A stretch of DNA of 64,000 nucleotides from Populus alba (lineage: Eukaryota; Streptophyta; Magnoliopsida; Malpighiales; Salicaceae): assembly GCF_005239225.2 (NCBI RefSeq), contig NC_133293.1, positions 1,364,001 through 1,428,000 of the forward strand, given 5' to 3'. The position numbers were made by a program, and so were the translations under genes. Under the pieces are notes generated by a model. The model saw nothing but the letters and a program-made list of their open reading frames with translations. It made no database searches and was not told the origin of the DNA. Position 1 is the stretch's first letter. Each line of letters opens with the position of its first letter. Positions 59,871 through 64,000 of this stretch are shown here, piece after piece.

Positions 59871-62367
59871 TGCCCACGATTTTGTTCGGATTTTAGACGT
59901 GGTAGGAGCCAGCCCATGTTAGCTTTGTATTCAAACAATTCTATGATCCCAGCTGAAAATCAGCATTCGCTGTAAAGGTTACAAAACTTCATTCGAGATT
60001 GGATAGGTATAATTAACGCATGTAAATGAAATATGTATATATCGAATTATATTTGATATGATTTTATTATGGAATGTATTCTATTATAGAAAATATTATA
60101 TATATTTTTATATTTAACGTAAATATCCAGATCAGCTTGCATACATCTCGATTAATTTTATAGGTTCTAAAGTTAAAAACCATATAAATCTCTATTGAGA
60201 TTTGTGGGACTCGAACTGGTGATTTCTAGAAAAAAAATATTATAATTTTCTTGTATATATTTATCCTAAATAGTACGGTCTCTATGTATATGTTGTACTA
60301 ATTTTATACAAAACACTATTTCATTATCTCTTTAATTTATTTGATATATATATTTAATTTTTGTCTAAGAAGAAAGTTACAAGTATATTTGATTAGAAAT
60401 AACTTTTTACTTGAGTCAAAGTTGTTACAAATTTTGTCAAGATTTTAATTTAATTAAAATTAAATTTTTTTTTTTAGTTTATATGCTTTATTGTATTTGT
60501 TATATTAAAAAAAATATCTCAACATTAAATTAATATTAAATTGATGCTTAATGCTTTCACCCTGTAATAGAAAAAAAAAATTCAAACATGAATGATTCAT
60601 TATTTAATTTAACCTAGCTCTTAATTAGATTTCAATTGTCTCACAAATAAAAAGTGTTTAGAAATGCAAGTCAACTAGTGTTTTAAAAAATTAAATTTTT
60701 TTTATTAAAAATGAATTTTTTTTATATGTTTTAGATCGTTTTGATGTGCTGATTTTAAAATTAAATTTTTTTAAAAAAATTATTTTAATATATTTCAATA
60801 TAAAATAATAATAAGTATATTCCAAACAGTTCTTAATCACTTACCTAACTTTCTGTCTGCTACAGGTCCACAAACACGTGCATATACAAGTTAGCTGAAA
60901 TAGGCTCGTGTGATACTTACGACTTTCCATTACAAAGGAGCTCTATTTCTCCATTTATCTAAGTTATGTTCACTTGAGATTCTTTCTACCCCTCAAATAA
61001 TCTCACCTATTTTCCTATAAATAAATACAAATCATGTGTTCTTTCCTTTTTATTGAATCGCTGGTGTGAGCTGTTGCAATTTGGTTTCGAAAGTGGAAAT
61101 CTTTGTATTTCTTTCAAGCACATGTGCATGTGCCTCCAACCCACGTCTCCTCCATATGACAAGCACATGATCACATTTATCCACAGCGTTCATAAATTTC
61201 TTCATATAAATTTTCAACTAAAGCATTTATGTGGAACTGTAAAATAAAAAAAATAATTCAAACAGTTAAATAAGATTTCAAAATATAATTTATATTATTT
61301 TTTAATTTATTTTTTTGAATGAAATTTTTTTAAGCTTTGAAACTTGTAAAAACCCACATGATTTATATTGTTATTTAACACACTTTCTTAAATAAAAGTC
61401 TTTTAAATTTAAAATTTGTACAAACTTATACTATTTTGTACTTTTAATTTTTATTAAATAAATAAAGATGATGAAACTCAAACTTGTAATCACTTGGATA
61501 TTAAAACTCTAATGTTATATAAAAAAAATTATTCAATCCAATAACTTAAATTGTTAAATAAAATTTGAAAATATAATTTATATTATTCTATATTTTTGTT
61601 AATAAAAAAATAATAATCATCATGAATATCCACTTGTTAAATATCTCGGAGATAAGAAGACTCTTCCCTAATTTTCTTGTCCATCAATCATGGGAAAATG
61701 ACTCTTCTCTTCGAATATGTTAGGTCATAAGTAATGGTATTTAAGCCCTTGTTTTGAGAGATGAAACAGCATGATCCCACAGATTAAAATGGCTCTTCTT
61801 GTTCATTAACGGTTTTTGTTCGGCTGTTTTTGTATATTTCAAAAACAAATTTTAAAATTTTTTATTTATTTTAAATTAATTTTTTTAAATATATTTTTAG
61901 ATTATTTTGATACGTTATATATTATTTTTTTAAAAATAAAAAAAATATTATTTTAATATATTTTTAAATAAAATATATTTTAAAATATAATCACCACCAT
62001 CATTTTATATTTTTATATGGTCAGAGTAGCACATGTCACAGTCGTATATGCTCTTGTTGGATATTTGGTATCTTGAGCAGCCCATTTACTTCGATGTTTT
62101 TACTCTCCAAAATATCTCCCTTTCAAACCACTAATTTAATACTATTTAATGCAGAAGACAAATTAATATCACATGAAGATATTCAAAATATCCCTTAATT
62201 TAAAAGTTTTTGATTTATTTTACTTAAAATTATTCAAAAACTGTTTGGAAAACATTTCAACCACAAAAACCAACCCCACCCATGATGATAGTGATCTGCG
62301 CGTCCTTCGTCACTCTCCCACTATAAGAATCAGGATCCAAAAGGAATTGGAATCAATTGTAAATGGA

Positions 62368-62370
<3 letters not shown>
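59871..62370. other. Gene-free AT-rich DNA with two AT-rich elements and a SINE-like copy
   Basis: AT-rich family copies 7 and 8 are at about 60670-60830 (TTAGATCGTTTTGATGTGCT) and 61820-62010 (TTAGATTATTTTGATACGTT). A diverged SINE-like relative is at 60125-60225 (GGGACTCGAACTGGTGATTT). A 64-residue open frame at 61053 has no features that support a gene. Confidence 0.4.

Positions 62371-62426
<56 letters not shown>
62371..62426. repeat. (AT)n microsatellite
   Basis: About 28 uninterrupted AT units. Confidence 0.95.
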
Positions 62427-62429
<3 letters not shown>

Positions 62430-64000
62430 TTGACCCATTTGAAGGTCTACATCGTACTGCATGGAGTGATCATAAGCATCCGAGCTGTCCATTCTTTTGT
62501 TCTAAGGTCTCATCGTTTTCGTTGTTTCGCCTGCGCTGCATGTCCTCTTTTCCCTTTAGAACTTGTTCTGTTAATTTGTAATCCTGTTTTTCTTTCACCA
62601 TTGGCCTTTTCTGGTGATCTCGACGCACAGAAAAAAGTCTAACGATCAAGCTGTAAGATCATACTATACGTACATTGTGATATTTTTCCAAGTGTGAATA
62701 GCACCGACAAGCATGTGTTGATTGCCCATTTGAACACTTTTGAATTGCCTCCACGACAAAGTTGCTAGCATACAGGGGCAAAAACGTTAAGAACTTCTTC
62801 TTTTAAGGACGTAGAAATTCTTTTATGTTCATTTCTATTATTTTTTTTCATGTTCATAAAATTTAAATTATAATAATTAAATCAAATAGACGTGATCTTA
62901 GTACATAATATACAATAGCTTAACTACTAATTATTATTTATTCTTTTCATAGGGATATAGTCGGTCAATCCAAATTTGATGTGAAATCTTGAGATTACAT
63001 GGTCGTATAATTCATAATAAGATTGACAATGAATTCTAAAAAGTCAAAACAGGTTTGATAAAAATATGATACAATAAAAACCTGTTTCAAGGTACTAGTG
63101 CTATTGAAATAAAAAACCCCTATCTTACAAATACCAATTCACGAATGAAAAGTACAAAAAAACATCACAAAGCCAGTTAATATTCAACAAGTCAAATTCA
63201 GTTGTTTAGAGAACTAAAGAATGTGAGAAATCATGCCAACACTAAAGAACAATAGTTCAACAACAGTGTTGATAATAAAACTAAATAAAAAGTGTTTTAC
63301 AAGGAGTTTTTATACTCCAAACAAAAATACCATAATGAGTTTATTCTTATAAGCTGATTTGAACCAACTTACCCAAGATGTGATCTGATGTGATGCCAAC
63401 TTATAATCAGACCCAAAATTTAATTGAAATAAACCGGAATGATGTTAAACAAACTCAAAACATTTAAAAATATAAATTAAAATAAAGGTTCCATTTGCTG
63501 CCACAAATAACCAAAGAGAACTAAAAGAGATAAGTTTGCTTTATCTAGCTTATAATGGTGTTATAGTTGAAAAAAACCTTCCTTGTAACTATAGAAAGAG
63601 TTTCCACCTCTAGATGTCCCAAATAAACTAGGAGAATTTGATATGAATGTGGAATTAATTTTGTCGCCTCTTGCTTTTCTTTGTAGAGCTAGGTTTCCTT
63701 GTAATACTTAAATAATAATAAATACAAATATATTCTTTTATTGCTACCTTATTAATTTTCTTTCTAGACTAGGATAATCATTAAATAATCCTTCCTAGCT
63801 TAGAAATTAGACATGGGTGAAATCTTCCATGAATTAATAGAAAAATATTTGCTAACTTAGAATCCTTATAATATTAGCTGACTTAGAATCCTTATAATAT
63901 TAGCAAAGTTTGCCCAAACAAGGCTGCTAGAGGGCCGGACATATCTAGCCTATGTTGGACATGGATTGAGCCTTTCTTGCACTTGGATTAGATAGACTAG
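62427..64000. other. Gene-free spacer to the end of the window
   Basis: No gene recognised. A 26-bp tandem duplication (63852-63877 and 63878-63903, containing CTTAGAATCCTTATAATATT) is present. The less AT-rich stretch from about 63000 on could be LTR-derived, but no domain or ends support it. Confidence 0.4.

Noticed and set aside
1..64000. CRISPR arrays, rRNA genes, canonical tRNA genes, bacterial-type operons
   Set aside because: None seen. The tandem arrays found have no spacer diversity, and the tRNA-like boxes at 58.7 and 60.2 kb lack a cloverleaf. Manual reading could still miss an isolated tRNA or snoRNA; a tRNA or Rfam covariance search would settle it.

Overview
This is nuclear genomic DNA from a dicot plant. 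It has spliced genes with short exons and GT-AG introns, AT-rich spacers, plant-specific families (a Cf-9-type receptor-like protein, pollen-type exopolygalacturonases, plant soluble epoxide hydrolase) and many LTR-retrotransposon relics. The gene set and the repeated AT-rich spacer elements look like Populus or another Salicaceae; that is inference, because no database search was possible. Splice sites below come from reading GT/AG borders, and the exon lengths sum to intact frames in all six spliced genes.

Layout. 1-3.8 kb: an LRR receptor-like protein gene (+) with a predicted intron in its 3' UTR. 4.2-5.2 kb: an orphan exon of an Msp1/ATAD1-like AAA ATPase (-), then a 500-N assembly gap. 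5.7-13.6 kb: a decayed, truncated Ogre/Tat-type Ty3-gypsy element (-) with protease, gag, the extra ORF1, a tRNA-Arg-type primer-binding site and a repeat-rich 5' LTR. 14-26.4 kb: a tandem array of soluble epoxide hydrolase genes, with two complete copies and the 3' flank of a third. 26.4-28.3 kb: an AT-rich terminal-inverted-repeat element holding a triplicated ~128-bp unit. 28.5-31.2 kb: a seven-exon FAHD1-like acylpyruvase gene (-). 32.6-40 kb: two tandem exopolygalacturonase genes (+) separated by Ty1/copia relics in both orientations. 40.4-43.3 kb: a decayed copia element (-) with a recognisable 3' LTR, abutting a diverged Tat-type LTR end. 44.5-48.8 kb: an eight-exon gene for the branched-chain 2-oxoacid dehydrogenase E2 subunit (-). 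49.5-56.2 kb: three diverged Tat/Ogre-like LTR copies in the + direction. 56.2-64 kb: gene-free AT-rich DNA with small dispersed repeats.

The genes do not form one pathway. They are independent loci: surface receptor, epoxide detoxification or cutin/oxylipin metabolism, mitochondrial acylpyruvate and branched-chain amino-acid catabolism, and pectin degradation. Two are local tandem duplications, and these carry the most informative differences. I found no evidence of a wholly new biological system. The points most worth checking are the altered ends of the two epoxide hydrolase copies, the optional N-terminal extension of FAHD1, the arginine-rich insertion in one exopolygalacturonase, and the pile-up of Tat-type LTRs.
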